A stretch of DNA of 64,000 bases from Haladaptatus caseinilyticus (GCF_026248685.1 NZ_CP111036.1:868001-932000); one strand, 5' to 3'. Shown: positions 48,550 to 58,166, counted from the first letter of the stretch. Numbers and translations are program-made. Notes: generated from the letters alone by a model not told the origin.

Positions 48550-50014
48550 GAAAGGGAGTGGAATCGGCGGCGGCAAAAACGGCGATGGCGATGTCGTCCG
48601 CGGCGACCGCTTCAGCGGCGGTCCCGCCCGCGGATTTCTCTCGTCGCTATCCGCCGACGAGCGCATCTTCGCAGCGGACCTCGCGGTGGACCGCGCCCAC
48701 GTCGTGATGCTCGCGGAACAGGGCATCATCGAGGACGAAACGGCGGGCGAGATTCTCACCGCGCTGAACGTGGTCGAAGTCGATGGCCACGGGTCGCTTC
48801 CCGACGGCGAAGACGTTCACGCCGCCATCGAGACATCGGTGGTCCAGAAGGTCGGTGCCGACGGCGGCAAGATGCACACCGCCAGAAGCAGGAACGACGA
48901 GGTTGCGACCTGCATCCGCTATCGTCTTCGCGAGGATGTCCTGGACGTTCTGGATGCGACCATCGCGGTCCGCGAAGCACTGCTCGAAGTCGCCGAATCG
49001 CACTCGGACACGGTGATGCCGGGGTACACACATCTCCAACCCGCCCAACCGACCACAGTCGGTCACTTCCTCGCGTCCTACGAGCAGGCGATCACGCGCG
49101 ACACGGCCCGCCTGCTCGATGCGTACGGGAGGGTGAACCAGTGTCCCCTCGGATCTGCGGCGTTCGCGGGAACGCCGTTCGATGTAAATCGCGAGCGCGT
49201 GGCGAAGCTGCTCGGGTTCGATTCGGTTCTGGGGAACTCCATGGACGCGGCGTCCACCCGAGATTTCCTCGTCGAGACGGTGTCCGCGCTGGCCACTCTC
49301 GCCACGACCCTCTCCGGAATCGCGGAGGACCTCGTCATCTACTCGAATCGCGGGTTCGTGGAACTGTCGGACGATTATTCGTCCACGTCGTCCATCATGC
49401 CCCAGAAGAAGAATCCCGACACGCTCGAACTGGTTCGCGCGGTGGCAGGTGATACCCATGCTGGATTGTCTGGCTTGCTTTCGACGCTCAAGGGACTTCC
49501 ACGCGCGTACAACCGCGACCTCCAGCGCGCGACGCCCCACGCGTGGGACGCCATCGACGCCGTAACTGACGCGGTTGAGGTGACGGCGGGTGCGGTGGCG
49601 ACTGCAACGTGGAACGAGGACGTACTTGCCGAGGCGTCGGCCGATGGCTTTTCGACAGCGACCGGAATCGCCGACTTGCTTGCCATGTGCGGCGTCCCGT
49701 TCCGCACGGCACACGAACTGGTTGCGACGGCAGGAGAGGCGAACTACGACGCGCTCGATTCCGCCGCGAAGGACGTACTCGGTGCGCCGCTCGCCGAATA
49801 CGTTCCCCGTGAGGAGGTCGAGGCTGCACTCGACCCCGAAACGAGCGTCGGGATGCGTGATTCACACGGCGGCCCTGCTGCCGATGCGATGGTAGAAGGA
49901 TTGAGTGATGCAGAGGCGACGCTCGTCGTCCACGAAGAGACGGTCGTCGAACTGGTTGACTCGCTCGATGCGGCGAACGAACTGCTCCAGACAGAGGTGA
50001 ACGACTATGTCTGA
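48542..50014 (+). CDS. argH: Argininosuccinate lyase
   Basis: ArgH splits argininosuccinate to arginine and fumarate. The 490-residue protein holds the fumarase/aspartase superfamily signature SSIMPQKKNPDTLELVRA, TARSRNDEVATCIRY and GYTHLQPAQPTTVGH. It starts with ATG 48542 inside the end of argG, so the two must be co-transcribed. After its stop there are 150 bases before lysW, holding a separate promoter. Confidence 0.96.
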   Translation: MSEKGSGIGGGKNGDGDVVRGDRFSGGPARGFLSSLSADERIFAADLAVDRAHVVMLAEQGIIEDETAGEILTALNVVEVDGHGSLPDGEDVHAAIETSVVQKVGADGGKMHTARSRNDEVATCIRYRLREDVLDVLDATIAVREALLEVAESHSDTVMPGYTHLQPAQPTTVGHFLASYEQAITRDTARLLDAYGRVNQCPLGSAAFAGTPFDVNRERVAKLLGFDSVLGNSMDAASTRDFLVETVSALATLATTLSGIAEDLVIYSNRGFVELSDDYSSTSSIMPQKKNPDTLELVRAVAGDTHAGLSGLLSTLKGLPRAYNRDLQRATPHAWDAIDAVTDAVEVTAGAVATATWNEDVLAEASADGFSTATGIADLLAMCGVPFRTAHELVATAGEANYDALDSAAKDVLGAPLAEYVPREEVEAALDPETSVGMRDSHGGPAADAMVEGLSDAEATLVVHEETVVELVDSLDAANELLQTEVNDYV

Positions 50015-50130
50015 ACTACCGCGACCCCTCCGGGGGCAACTTACTTGATCACAAATCCGAACCGCGAAATCCGCCTTTTCACGCCGTGAGACGGTAGTAT
50101 ACCCTTTTTATCCATAATTAATAGCGATGG

Positions 50131-50137
50131 ATTTAAG
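50131..50137 (+). promoter_or_regulatory. TATA-like box of the lysW-argF operon
   Basis: ATTTAAG, in GGATTTAAGTCC, lies about 28-34 bases before ATG 50165. An AT-rich stretch (CCATAATTAATAG) sits immediately upstream. The core matches the argG box. Confidence 0.5.
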
Positions 50138-50164
50138 TCCGATAGTGCGATATGGGAGAGTACA

Positions 50165-50329
50165 ATGGCAGAATGCGTTGAGTGTGGGGCGGACGTACCC
50201 CTGCACAACGATCTGGAATCGGGCGAAATCATCGACTGTGCGACCTGCGGTGTCGAACTGGAAGTGATCGACGTGAACCCGCCAGTCCTCGACCGGGCAC
50301 CCGAGCTCGAAGAGGACTGGGGGGAGTAA
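50165..50329 (+). CDS. lysW: LysW/ArgW-type amino-group carrier protein
   Basis: The 54-residue acidic protein MAECVECGADVPLHNDLE and the rest carry two CxxC zinc pairs (CVEC and CATC) and end in EDWGE, the conserved tail whose final Glu is ligated to substrate. LysW-type carriers protect the alpha-amino group of glutamate (arginine route) or aminoadipate (lysine route). Here the downstream genes lead to ornithine and argF, so it serves arginine synthesis. ATG 50165 follows a TATA box at the expected distance. Confidence 0.93.
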   Translation: MAECVECGADVPLHNDLESGEIIDCATCGVELEVIDVNPPVLDRAPELEEDWGE

Positions 50330-50389
50330 ATTGCACGTCACTGAATCTTCAATTCAGTCGGCTCACGCAAACCAGCAGGAGTGGTTCGC

Positions 50390-51250
50390 GTGAAGATTGG
50401 ACTGCTCTACTCCCGTATCCGCAAGGACGAAAAGCTCCTACTCGCCGAACTCCGTGACCGCGGGCACGAGGTGACGAAAATCGACGTGCGCAAGGAAACG
50501 TTCGACCTGACGGACGCGCCGGCCACCTTCGAAAACCTCGACCTCGTCGTGGACCGCTGTCTGGCGACGAGTCGGAGCCTGTACGCCACGCAGTTTTGCG
50601 AGGCGTACGGCATACCGGTCGTCAACAGCCACGAGACGGCCGACATCTGCGCCGACAAGGTGAAAACCAGCCTCACGCTCGCTGGCGCCGGTATTCCCAC
50701 GCCTGCGACGAAAGTCGCATTTACGACCAAGAGCGCGATGGAAGCCATCGAGTCCTTTGGCTACCCCTGCGTGCTCAAGCCAGTCGTCGGGTCGTGGGGT
50801 CGCCTTATGGCGAAAATCGACTCGAAAAGCGCGGCAGAAGCCATCTTGGAACACAAAGCCACGCTCGGTCACTACGAGCACAAAGTGTTCTACGTGCAGG
50901 AGTTCGTGGACAAACCCGGGAGGGATATCCGCGTGCTCGCGCTGGATGGCGAACCGGTCGCGGCGATGGCCCGTCACGACGACCACTGGCTGACGAACGC
51001 CGCGAAAGGTGCCGAAACCACGACGTTCGAACTGGATTCGGAAGCCGAGTCGTTGGTCGAACAGGCCAGCGATGCGGTCGGCGGCGGGCTGCTCGGCGTC
51101 GATCTGATGGAAACCGACTCGGGTTACACGGTCCACGAAGTGAACCACACGGTCGAGTTCAAGGCGTTGAACGAAGCGGTGGACCTGGACGTGCCCGCCA
51201 GCGTCGTCGATTGGTTGGAATCCACGGTCGGAATGGAGGTGATGGCCTGA
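50390..51250 (+). CDS. argX: LysW-glutamate ligase ArgX (LysX/RimK family)
   Basis: This ATP-grasp enzyme ligates the alpha-amino group of glutamate to the C-terminal Glu of LysW. The 286-residue protein starts MKIGLLYSRIRKDEKLLLAE at GTG 50390, with GGAG (50378-50381) eight bases before it, a rare visible Shine-Dalgarno in this window. ATP-grasp motifs include PCVLKPVVGSWGRLMAKI, VQEFVDKPGRDIRVLALDG and LMETDSGYTVHEVNHTVEFK. Whether it also takes aminoadipate cannot be told here. It ends one base inside the start of argC. Confidence 0.9.
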   Translation: MKIGLLYSRIRKDEKLLLAELRDRGHEVTKIDVRKETFDLTDAPATFENLDLVVDRCLATSRSLYATQFCEAYGIPVVNSHETADICADKVKTSLTLAGAGIPTPATKVAFTTKSAMEAIESFGYPCVLKPVVGSWGRLMAKIDSKSAAEAILEHKATLGHYEHKVFYVQEFVDKPGRDIRVLALDGEPVAAMARHDDHWLTNAAKGAETTTFELDSEAESLVEQASDAVGGGLLGVDLMETDSGYTVHEVNHTVEFKALNEAVDLDVPASVVDWLESTVGMEVMA

Positions 51251-52326
51251 TGGCCGCCGCGACCGACGAGACGGCGAAAACGAACGCCGAAACGCTCTCC
51301 GCAACCGTTATCGGAGCCAGTGGATACACCGGCGGCGAACTGCTTCGCCTGCTCTCGGGGCATCCGAACTTCGACGTTTCCCAAGCGACGAGCAGGGAAT
51401 ACGCGAACAAGACGGTCGGGTCGGTGCATCCCAACCTTCGTGGGTCCGAGCTACGCTTTTCGGAACCCGACGACTTAGAATCCGTAGACGTCCTGTTCGC
51501 CGGAACGCCCCACGGTGTCTCGATGGAGCACATCGACGAGTTCCGCGACGCCGCCGACACCGTGGTCGATTTGAGCGCCGATTTCCGACTCGAAACCGAG
51601 TCGGAGTACGATGAGTGGTACGACGGCCACACCTATCCGGAGTATCTGGACGAGGCGGTGTACGCTCTCCCGGAACTGTTCCGCGAGGAACTCATCGGTG
51701 CAGATCTCATCGCAGCGGGTGGCTGTAACGCTACCGCGACGATTCTCGGTCTGTACCCCCTGTTCGACGCCGGCATTCTGTCCGGAAGTGAGCAAGTCGT
51801 CGTGGACGTGAAAGTCGGGTCGTCGGAAGGCGGCGCGACACCCAGCAAGGCATCGAGCCACGTCGAACGCTCTGGAATCGTTCGTCCCTACGCACCGACG
51901 GGCCACCGCCACGAGGCAGAAATCGAGGCCATTCTGGATACCAGCGTCTCGTTCACCGCCCACGCCGTGGATATGGTTCGCGGAGCGTCCGCAACGAGCC
52001 ACGTCTTTCCTGATTCGCCGGTTTCGAAGGGCGACCTCTGGACGGCGTACCGGAACTGCTACGAGGACGAACCCTTCGTCCACCTCGTCGCGGGCGGGAG
52101 CGGCGTCTATCGCTATCCCGAGCCCAAGGCAGTCGCCGGAACGAACAACGCCGAAGTCGGATTCGAACTCGACCCCGGAAACAAGCGCGTGGTCGTCTTC
52201 AGCGCCATCGACAACCTAATGAAGGGGTCGGCGGGGCAGGCGGTCCACGCCGCGAACGTCGCACTGGGGTTCGAGGAAACCGCCGGACTGGCGTTTCAGG
52301 GACTGCATCCCGTGGGGTCACCATGA
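51250..52326 (+). CDS. argC: N-acyl-gamma-glutamyl-phosphate reductase type enzyme (ArgC/LysY)
   Basis: ArgC/LysY reduces carrier-bound glutamyl phosphate with NADPH. The 358 residues show the Rossmann start ATVIGASGYTGGELLRLLS, the catalytic Cys in AAGGCNATATILGLYPL, and DVKVGSSEGGATPSKASSH. TGATG places the start one base within the stop of argX, so translation is coupled. The protein acts on the LysW-bound substrate rather than on N-acetyl glutamyl phosphate. Confidence 0.93.
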   Translation: MAAATDETAKTNAETLSATVIGASGYTGGELLRLLSGHPNFDVSQATSREYANKTVGSVHPNLRGSELRFSEPDDLESVDVLFAGTPHGVSMEHIDEFRDAADTVVDLSADFRLETESEYDEWYDGHTYPEYLDEAVYALPELFREELIGADLIAAGGCNATATILGLYPLFDAGILSGSEQVVVDVKVGSSEGGATPSKASSHVERSGIVRPYAPTGHRHEAEIEAILDTSVSFTAHAVDMVRGASATSHVFPDSPVSKGDLWTAYRNCYEDEPFVHLVAGGSGVYRYPEPKAVAGTNNAEVGFELDPGNKRVVVFSAIDNLMKGSAGQAVHAANVALGFEETAGLAFQGLHPVGSP

Positions 52327-53273
52327 CACGTACCGAGTACACACACGACGAACTGCTCGATGCACACGACCAACTCATCGATAATGACAACGTTCCAAAC
52401 GACGGCCTCCGCGCCGATGGTGGCATAATCGAAGACGAGAACACGCCCATCGTCGTGAAAATCGGGGGTGCCCGCGCAGTGAATCCAGCGGGCGCACTCG
52501 ACGATATCGCTCACCTGACCGCCAACGGCGAGGACGTAGTGGTCGTCCACGGCGGTTCGACCGCCGTGGACGACACGCTGGAAGAACTGGGCGAGGAACC
52601 CGAATACGTCGAATCGCCGAACGGCGTCGTCGGACGTTTCACCGACGAGCGCGCGATGGGAGTGTTCGAAATGGTGATGCCCGGTAAACTCAATACGGAC
52701 TTGACCGCTGATTTGCAGGCCGAAGGCGTCCGCGCAGTCGGACTATCCGGCGTCGATGGCGCGCTGTTGACCGGGACGAGAAAGTCCGCCGTCAGGGTCG
52801 TCGAGGACGGCAAGAAGAAGATTCGTCGCGGCGACCACTCCGGTAAAATCGAGGATGTGAACGCCTCACTCCTCGAGACACTACTCGCGGAAAGCTACAC
52901 GCCTGTCGTGACAGTTCCGATGCTGGCCGACGATGGAACGCCGGTCAACGCCGATGCGGACCGCGCGGCAGCGGCAATCGCCGCCGCACTCGGCGGCGAC
53001 CTCGTCGTCCTGACGGACGTACCGGGTCTCCTCGAGAATCCCGAGGACGAGACGACGCTCATCGAGCAGGTCGCCACCCCTGCGGAGATGGCGACCGCGA
53101 AAGGAGCAGCGGAAGGGTTCATGACCAAGAAGGTCATGGCGGCCACGGAAGCCCTCGACGGGGGTGCAAAATCGGTCGTCATCGCGGACGCAAACAACCG
53201 CGACCCGATTACAGCGGCACAGAAGGGTCACGGGACGAAATTCACGCCCGGAGCAGTAGGGGGTTCCCAATGA
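52323..53273 (+). CDS. argB: LysW-glutamate kinase (ArgB/LysZ)
   Basis: This amino acid kinase phosphorylates the side-chain carboxylate of carrier-bound glutamate. The 316-residue protein has IVVKIGGARAVNP at the substrate loop, VVVHGGSTAVDDTL, and the ATP region GDLVVLTDVPGLLENPED. It overlaps argC by four bases. The N terminus has about 40 extra residues rich in Asp/His before the kinase core, which is unusual but common in haloarchaeal copies. Confidence 0.92.
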   Translation: MTRTEYTHDELLDAHDQLIDNDNVPNDGLRADGGIIEDENTPIVVKIGGARAVNPAGALDDIAHLTANGEDVVVVHGGSTAVDDTLEELGEEPEYVESPNGVVGRFTDERAMGVFEMVMPGKLNTDLTADLQAEGVRAVGLSGVDGALLTGTRKSAVRVVEDGKKKIRRGDHSGKIEDVNASLLETLLAESYTPVVTVPMLADDGTPVNADADRAAAAIAAALGGDLVVLTDVPGLLENPEDETTLIEQVATPAEMATAKGAAEGFMTKKVMAATEALDGGAKSVVIADANNRDPITAAQKGHGTKFTPGAVGGSQ

Positions 53274-54403
53274 GCGAATTCGTCTACTCCCAAAAGCCCA
53301 TCCCGATCGAAAGCGGTGAAGGAGTGTACCTCTACGCCGAGGACGGGACCGAATATCTCGATTTCGGCGCAAGTTATGCGGTTTCGCCGGTCGGTCACTG
53401 CCACCCCGAAGTCGTTTCGGCGGTGCAGAAACAGGCCGCGGAACTGCTGTTCGTCCACGCCTCGTACCCGACCGAATCCCGCGATTCACTGTACGAAACG
53501 TTGGCGACCGTCGCACCGTCCGGTCTCGAAAACGTCTGGCTCTGTAACTCCGGCACCGAGGCGAACGAGGCAGCGTTGAAGTTCGCCCGGAGCGCGACCG
53601 GAAACTCGAAAATCGTCGCAGCCAAGCGCGGCTTTCACGGGCGCACCATGGGGTCGCTGTCGGTAACGTGGAAGCCGAAATACCGCGCCCCGTTCGAACC
53701 GCTCGTCGATGACGTGGTGTTCGTCACCTATGGCGACGAGGAGGAACTCGCAGACGCAGTAGACGACGAAACGGCCGCCGTCATTCTCGAACCTGTACAA
53801 GGGGAAGGCGGCGTCAACCCCGCGACGAAGGACTATCTTCAGGCTGCCCGCGAGCTGACCGCCGACTCGGGAACCGCATTGCTGTTCGACGAGATTCAAA
53901 CTGGGCTCGGACGGACGGGCGCCCTCTGGGCGTGCGAACATGCCGGAGTGACGCCCGACATCGTGACGACCGCGAAGGGACTGGCGAGCGGCCTTCCCAT
54001 CGGTGCAACACTTTGCGCCGATTGGATAGCCGAGGACGCCGGGCCACACGGTTCGACTTTTAGCGGGAGTCCGGTCGTCAGTGCTGCCGCGGAAGCGACC
54101 CTCTCGGTGCTCGTAAACGAAGATCTTCCGGCACACGCGGCGGAAATGGGCGAATACTTTCGATCCGAACTCGACGCCGCGAACCTGCCGGTACGCGACA
54201 TCCGCGGCCACGGATTGATGGTCGGAATCGAAGTGAAGCGCGGGGCGAATCGCGTCGTAAAGGAACTCGCACTATCCCATGGGATACTCGCACTCCCGGC
54301 GGGACGGAGCGTTCTCCGTTTACTTCCACCCCTAACTGTGGAGACGGAACAGCTCGACACGGTGGTCGAGGCGCTATCCGACGTGTTGGGAGGAAACGAA
54401 TGA
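53270..54403 (+). CDS. argD: LysW-bound ornithine/lysine aminotransferase (ArgD/LysJ)
   Basis: This PLP class III aminotransferase converts carrier-bound glutamate semialdehyde into ornithine, with glutamate as donor. The 377-residue protein shows the Lys in TTAKGLASGLPIGATL, CNSGTEANEAALKF and LLFDEIQTGLGRTGALWACE. It overlaps argB and argE by four bases each. Confidence 0.93.
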   Translation: MSEFVYSQKPIPIESGEGVYLYAEDGTEYLDFGASYAVSPVGHCHPEVVSAVQKQAAELLFVHASYPTESRDSLYETLATVAPSGLENVWLCNSGTEANEAALKFARSATGNSKIVAAKRGFHGRTMGSLSVTWKPKYRAPFEPLVDDVVFVTYGDEEELADAVDDETAAVILEPVQGEGGVNPATKDYLQAARELTADSGTALLFDEIQTGLGRTGALWACEHAGVTPDIVTTAKGLASGLPIGATLCADWIAEDAGPHGSTFSGSPVVSAAAEATLSVLVNEDLPAHAAEMGEYFRSELDAANLPVRDIRGHGLMVGIEVKRGANRVVKELALSHGILALPAGRSVLRLLPPLTVETEQLDTVVEALSDVLGGNE

Positions 54404-55488
54404 CCCTGACGAAAGCCATGACAACCACGGAAATCACGGTGGCCAGTGCGCACGACCTGCTGGTCGAACTGGTCGAAACGCCATCGGTATCGGGAAACGA
54501 GACGGACTGCGCGGAACGACTCACCTCGTTCTTCGAGGAGCACGGTCGTGAGGCATGGATCGACGATGTCGGGAACGTTCGTGCGCCGGGAAACGAAATC
54601 CTACTCACGTCACACATCGACACGGTTCCGGGCGAAATCCCAGTAGAACTAGACGACAGCGTTCTTCATGGCCGCGGAAGCGTGGACGCCAAAGGTCCGC
54701 TTGCTGCGATGGCAGTCGCGGCAGTCGAGACGGGCGCGAGTTTCGTCGGCGTCGTCGGGGAGGAAACCGACTCGCGCGGTGCTCGACACCTCGTGGACGA
54801 CTACGAGGAACCCGAGTTCGTCGTGAACGGTGAACCGAGCGGTTGGGACGCCCTGACGCTCGGTTATCGTGGGTTCCTGTCGGGTTCCTACTCGGTGTCC
54901 ATCGATTCCCACCACACCTCCCGTCCGGAACCGAACGCCATCCAACACGCCGTTGGCTGGCTCTCGCGAGTCGAATCGGCGTTCGAATCGAACGCCGATT
55001 CGGCGGACGAGTCGGGACCAGAGGAACCGAGTTCGACGTTCGAGTCGGTGACCGCAAAACCGATTTCGTTCGACGGCGGTCTCACCGACGATGGACTGGC
55101 GACCGAGGCCGAAGCAGAAATCCAGTTTAGGATTCCACCGGGAACGACGGCGAACGAGATCCGTGAAATCGCCGAAGACGAACTGGCGGCGGGAACCGTT
55201 TCGTGGAACGAATCGATACCCCCGACGATAGCCAGTCCACGTACTGAACTCGGACGGGCGTTTCGTGTGGCGGTTCGAAACGAGGATGGCGAGCCAAGCC
55301 TCCTCAGAAAGACCGGGACGAGCGACGCGAACATCTACGCAGAGACGTGGGACTGTCCAGTCGTAACGTACGGACCGGGAGATTCGTCGCTCGACCACAC
55401 GCCCGATGAGCATATCGAACTCGGCGAGTTCGACAACTCGGTAGCCGTGTTGGCTCGCGTCTGTCGCTCACTGGAGGAGAAGCTATGA
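54400..55488 (+). CDS. argE: LysW-ornithine/lysine hydrolase (ArgE/LysK, M20 family)
   Basis: ArgE/LysK frees ornithine from LysW. The 362-residue M20-type metallopeptidase shows the metal motifs LLTSHIDTVPG, GRGSVDAKGPLAAM, and VGEETDSRGARHL, with DNA-level overlaps with both neighbours. A Ser/Glu/Asp-rich insert (about residues 195-215) is typical halophilic padding. The start at ATG 54400 overlaps the argD stop; ATG 54418 is an alternative. Confidence 0.9.
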   Translation: MTLTKAMTTTEITVASAHDLLVELVETPSVSGNETDCAERLTSFFEEHGREAWIDDVGNVRAPGNEILLTSHIDTVPGEIPVELDDSVLHGRGSVDAKGPLAAMAVAAVETGASFVGVVGEETDSRGARHLVDDYEEPEFVVNGEPSGWDALTLGYRGFLSGSYSVSIDSHHTSRPEPNAIQHAVGWLSRVESAFESNADSADESGPEEPSSTFESVTAKPISFDGGLTDDGLATEAEAEIQFRIPPGTTANEIREIAEDELAAGTVSWNESIPPTIASPRTELGRAFRVAVRNEDGEPSLLRKTGTSDANIYAETWDCPVVTYGPGDSSLDHTPDEHIELGEFDNSVAVLARVCRSLEEKL

Positions 55489-56378
55489 CCCGCCACTTCC
55501 TCGACGTGGACGACTTATCCCCCGACGAGTTGGCCGAGGTGCTGGCGCTGGCCGAGGAGTTCAAATCGGACGGGTCGCCGCCGGAGTTGGCCGGACAGAC
55601 GCTCGCTATGCTGTTCGAGAAACCGAGTACGCGCACCCGTCTCTCGTTCGAAACGGGAATGACGGAGCTCGGCGGACACGCCGTGTTCATGGGGCCGGAC
55701 GACACCCACCTAGACCATGGCGAACCCGTCTCCGATACGGGGAGAGTGCTCTCGCGGTACGTCGATTTCGTCATGGGTCGCGTGTTCGACCACGACTGTT
55801 TGGTCGAGATGGCGAAGTACGCGACGGTACCCATCATCAACGGCCTCTCCGACATCGCCCATCCGTGTCAGTCGCTCGCCGACCTGCTCACGATTCAGGA
55901 ACAGTTCGGCTCGTTCGAAGACCTGTCCATCGCGTGGGTCGGCGACGGAAACAACGTGCTCAACTCCTTCGCAATCGCGGCATCGACGGTCGGCCTCGGC
56001 CTGACGATTGCGACGCCGGAAGGGTACGAACCGTCGAGTGACGCACTTGCGCGGGCGAATAATCGCGGTTGCTCACCTGTATTGACGAACGACCCCCATG
56101 AAGCGGTCGCCGACGCGGACGTCGTTTACACCGACGTGTGGGTCAGCATGGGCGAGGAGGACGAACGGAAGGAAAAGCTGGCGGCGTTCGACGGGTTCCA
56201 ACTGAACGCTGACCTGCTCCCCGGTTCGGCGTATGCGATGCACTGTCTTCCCGCCCATCGCGGCGAAGAGATCACCGGAGAGGTACTCGAAAGCGACCGC
56301 TCGCTGTCGTGGGATCAAGCCGAAAACAGGCTTCACGCGCAAAAGGCGCTGTTGGCGTATCTCGGCGAAAACGGGTGA
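55485..56378 (+). CDS. argF: Ornithine carbamoyltransferase
   Basis: ArgF makes citrulline from ornithine and carbamoyl phosphate. The 297-residue protein has the carbamoyl-phosphate motif EKPSTRTRLSFETGM, HPCQSLADLLTIQEQ, SMGEEDERKEKLAAF and HCLPAHRGEEIT. Its start overlaps argE by four bases, so it closes the operon. ArgG and ArgH upstream complete the route to arginine. Confidence 0.96.
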   Translation: MTRHFLDVDDLSPDELAEVLALAEEFKSDGSPPELAGQTLAMLFEKPSTRTRLSFETGMTELGGHAVFMGPDDTHLDHGEPVSDTGRVLSRYVDFVMGRVFDHDCLVEMAKYATVPIINGLSDIAHPCQSLADLLTIQEQFGSFEDLSIAWVGDGNNVLNSFAIAASTVGLGLTIATPEGYEPSSDALARANNRGCSPVLTNDPHEAVADADVVYTDVWVSMGEEDERKEKLAAFDGFQLNADLLPGSAYAMHCLPAHRGEEITGEVLESDRSLSWDQAENRLHAQKALLAYLGENG

Positions 56379-56380
56379 GT

Positions 56381-56857
56381 TCAGCGGCGATACCACGCGG
56401 CGAACACGGCGCCTAGCACGACGCCATAGGCGAGGTGGCCGACGAGACTCATGGGGTCCAAGTTCGGGACCGGCGGCATTTCCATTCCGACCGCACCAAG
56501 CCAGAGCGGCATGACGATTCCCGCGGCGATGAACCAGAGAAGGGCGCCGTACGCCGCTCCGAGACCGGCCGTTGGGACTATTTTCGTGGCGTATCTTCGG
56601 AGGCCGGTCATGGTCATGATACCTCCGAAGACGAGACCGAACACAATGCTGTGGAAGAGATGTGCGACCCAGCCCATCACAACACCGTCCAGGCCGTAGA
56701 GGGACGCGACGACCGGCAGCATCCCCATCGACTGCATGAGGACACCGAAAACGATTCCTCCTGCCAATCCACCGACAATCGAACTCGACCACGTTCTGTT
56801 GATTACACCGCGCTCTCGAACCGATTCGCTGATACTTTTTGTTCTCTGTTGTGCCAT
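56381..56857 (-). CDS. Four-helix membrane protein, function unknown
   Basis: The 158-residue protein MAQQRTKSISESVRERGVI has four hydrophobic helices, with glycine-rich GGLAGGIVFGVLMQSMGM, LFHSIVFGLVFGGIM and LVGHLAYGVVLGAVFAAW. The His residues in HLFHSIVFG and GHLAYG are conserved-looking. The start at 56857 follows a long upstream frame. It converges on argF. I do not recognise a family with confidence. Confidence 0.68.
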   Translation of the reverse strand: MAQQRTKSISESVRERGVINRTWSSSIVGGLAGGIVFGVLMQSMGMLPVVASLYGLDGVVMGWVAHLFHSIVFGLVFGGIMTMTGLRRYATKIVPTAGLGAAYGALLWFIAAGIVMPLWLGAVGMEMPPVPNLDPMSLVGHLAYGVVLGAVFAAWYRR

Positions 56858-57030
56858 GGCAGATATTAGTTCATTATTAATAATATAGATTTCCGCAAGT
56901 AACGAACAGGACAGAAACCAGCCAGAAGCCCCAACACCGGAGTTTATCGGGACATCGCAGGAGAAAAAGGAGGTCAACGGGCGGGCAGCCTTTTGTTCTC
57001 GTCATGCCAATATACTAATAGGGGATTACG

Positions 57031-58029
57031 ATGGGTCAAGGGGACGCGATACGGTTCGGTTTTACGGGTGACGTAATGCTCGGACGACTAATCGACGAAC
57101 GGCAGCGACAGCGGAGCGTCAGCGCCGTTTGGGGTAACATCGAGGAACACCTCGAAGCGTTAGATGGATTGTTTATCAACCTCGAATGTTGCCTCTCGGC
57201 CCGCGGAACGCCATGGACGGATACGTACCGACCCTTTCACTTTCGAGCGGACCCGGACTGGGCGATTCCGGCGTTGAAATCCGTCGGCGTCGATTGGGCG
57301 TCACTCGCGAACAACCATATTTTGGATTACGGTTCCGATGCCCTTCTCGATACCATCGAGTACCTCGACGACGCAGGAATAGCACATTCAGGTGCCGGTG
57401 CGGACGAAGACGCGGCCCGCGCTCCAGCCATCGTCTCGGTGGGCGACTACGACGTTGCTTTCGTTTCGTTCACGGATAACACGCCAGAGTTCGGTGCGGG
57501 ACGGGACGAACCCGGAACGGCCTACGTGGAGTTCGACGTAACCGACGACAAAGCGGCCCGTATCGTCGGCGATTCGATCGCCCAAGCCCGCAAAGCGAAC
57601 CCCGATTTGCTCGTTGCGTCGCTTCACTGGGGGCCGAACATGCGGACGGAACCCACGGTCGAGTTTCGGGAGTTTGCTCGATGGTTGGCCGAACAGGATG
57701 TCGATATCGTCCATGGCCACAGTGCCCACGTCTTCCAAGGCGTCGAAGTCGTCGATAATACGCTCGTTCTGTACGATACGGGTGACTTCCTGGACGATTA
57801 TGCGGTCGATTCGGAACGCCGAAACGACCGGAGTTTCATCTTCGAACTGGCCCTCAAGGACGGCGACCTCACGGAACTCCGGCTCCATCCGACCGAAATC
57901 TACGACCTCGCGGTCCACGAAGCGGAACACTACGCAGGTAACTGGAGTATGCAGCAGATGGATACCCTCTCGTCCGCGTTCGGAACGCAGTTCGAACGCG
58001 AGGACGACGAACTCGTGCTTTCGTTGTAA
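57031..58029 (+). CDS. CapA-type metallophosphatase-fold protein
   Basis: The 332-residue protein has the CapA pattern FTGDVMLGRLIDE, LINLECCLSARGTP-like (seen as FINLECCL), ANNHILDYG, ASLHWGPN and GHSAHVFQGVEV. CapA-type proteins belong to the calcineurin-like phosphoesterase fold and are linked to poly-gamma-glutamate capsule work in bacteria; in archaea the role is uncertain. No signal peptide is evident, so this copy may be cytoplasmic. It follows an AT-rich interval. It is next to the amidase gene on the same strand. Confidence 0.83.
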   Translation: MGQGDAIRFGFTGDVMLGRLIDERQRQRSVSAVWGNIEEHLEALDGLFINLECCLSARGTPWTDTYRPFHFRADPDWAIPALKSVGVDWASLANNHILDYGSDALLDTIEYLDDAGIAHSGAGADEDAARAPAIVSVGDYDVAFVSFTDNTPEFGAGRDEPGTAYVEFDVTDDKAARIVGDSIAQARKANPDLLVASLHWGPNMRTEPTVEFREFARWLAEQDVDIVHGHSAHVFQGVEVVDNTLVLYDTGDFLDDYAVDSERRNDRSFIFELALKDGDLTELRLHPTEIYDLAVHEAEHYAGNWSMQQMDTLSSAFGTQFEREDDELVLSL

Positions 58030-58131
58030 CGAACGACGTCGTGATCCCTTAACGATCACCGAGTGAGAGGAGCGGTTATATATTTGAATAGCTAGTGTTA
58101 GGAGATATTATTATAGATAAAACCTAGAAAG

Positions 58132-58140
58132 AAATATAAA
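58132..58140 (+). promoter_or_regulatory. TATA-like box of the amidase gene
   Basis: AAATATAAA lies about 27 bases before ATG 58167, in an AT-rich interval (58076-58140) unlike the surrounding GC-rich DNA. A second AT-rich string, TTATATATTT, lies further upstream. Confidence 0.55.
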
Positions 58141-58166
58141 GACCCGCCCAAATCAATAGATGTAGC

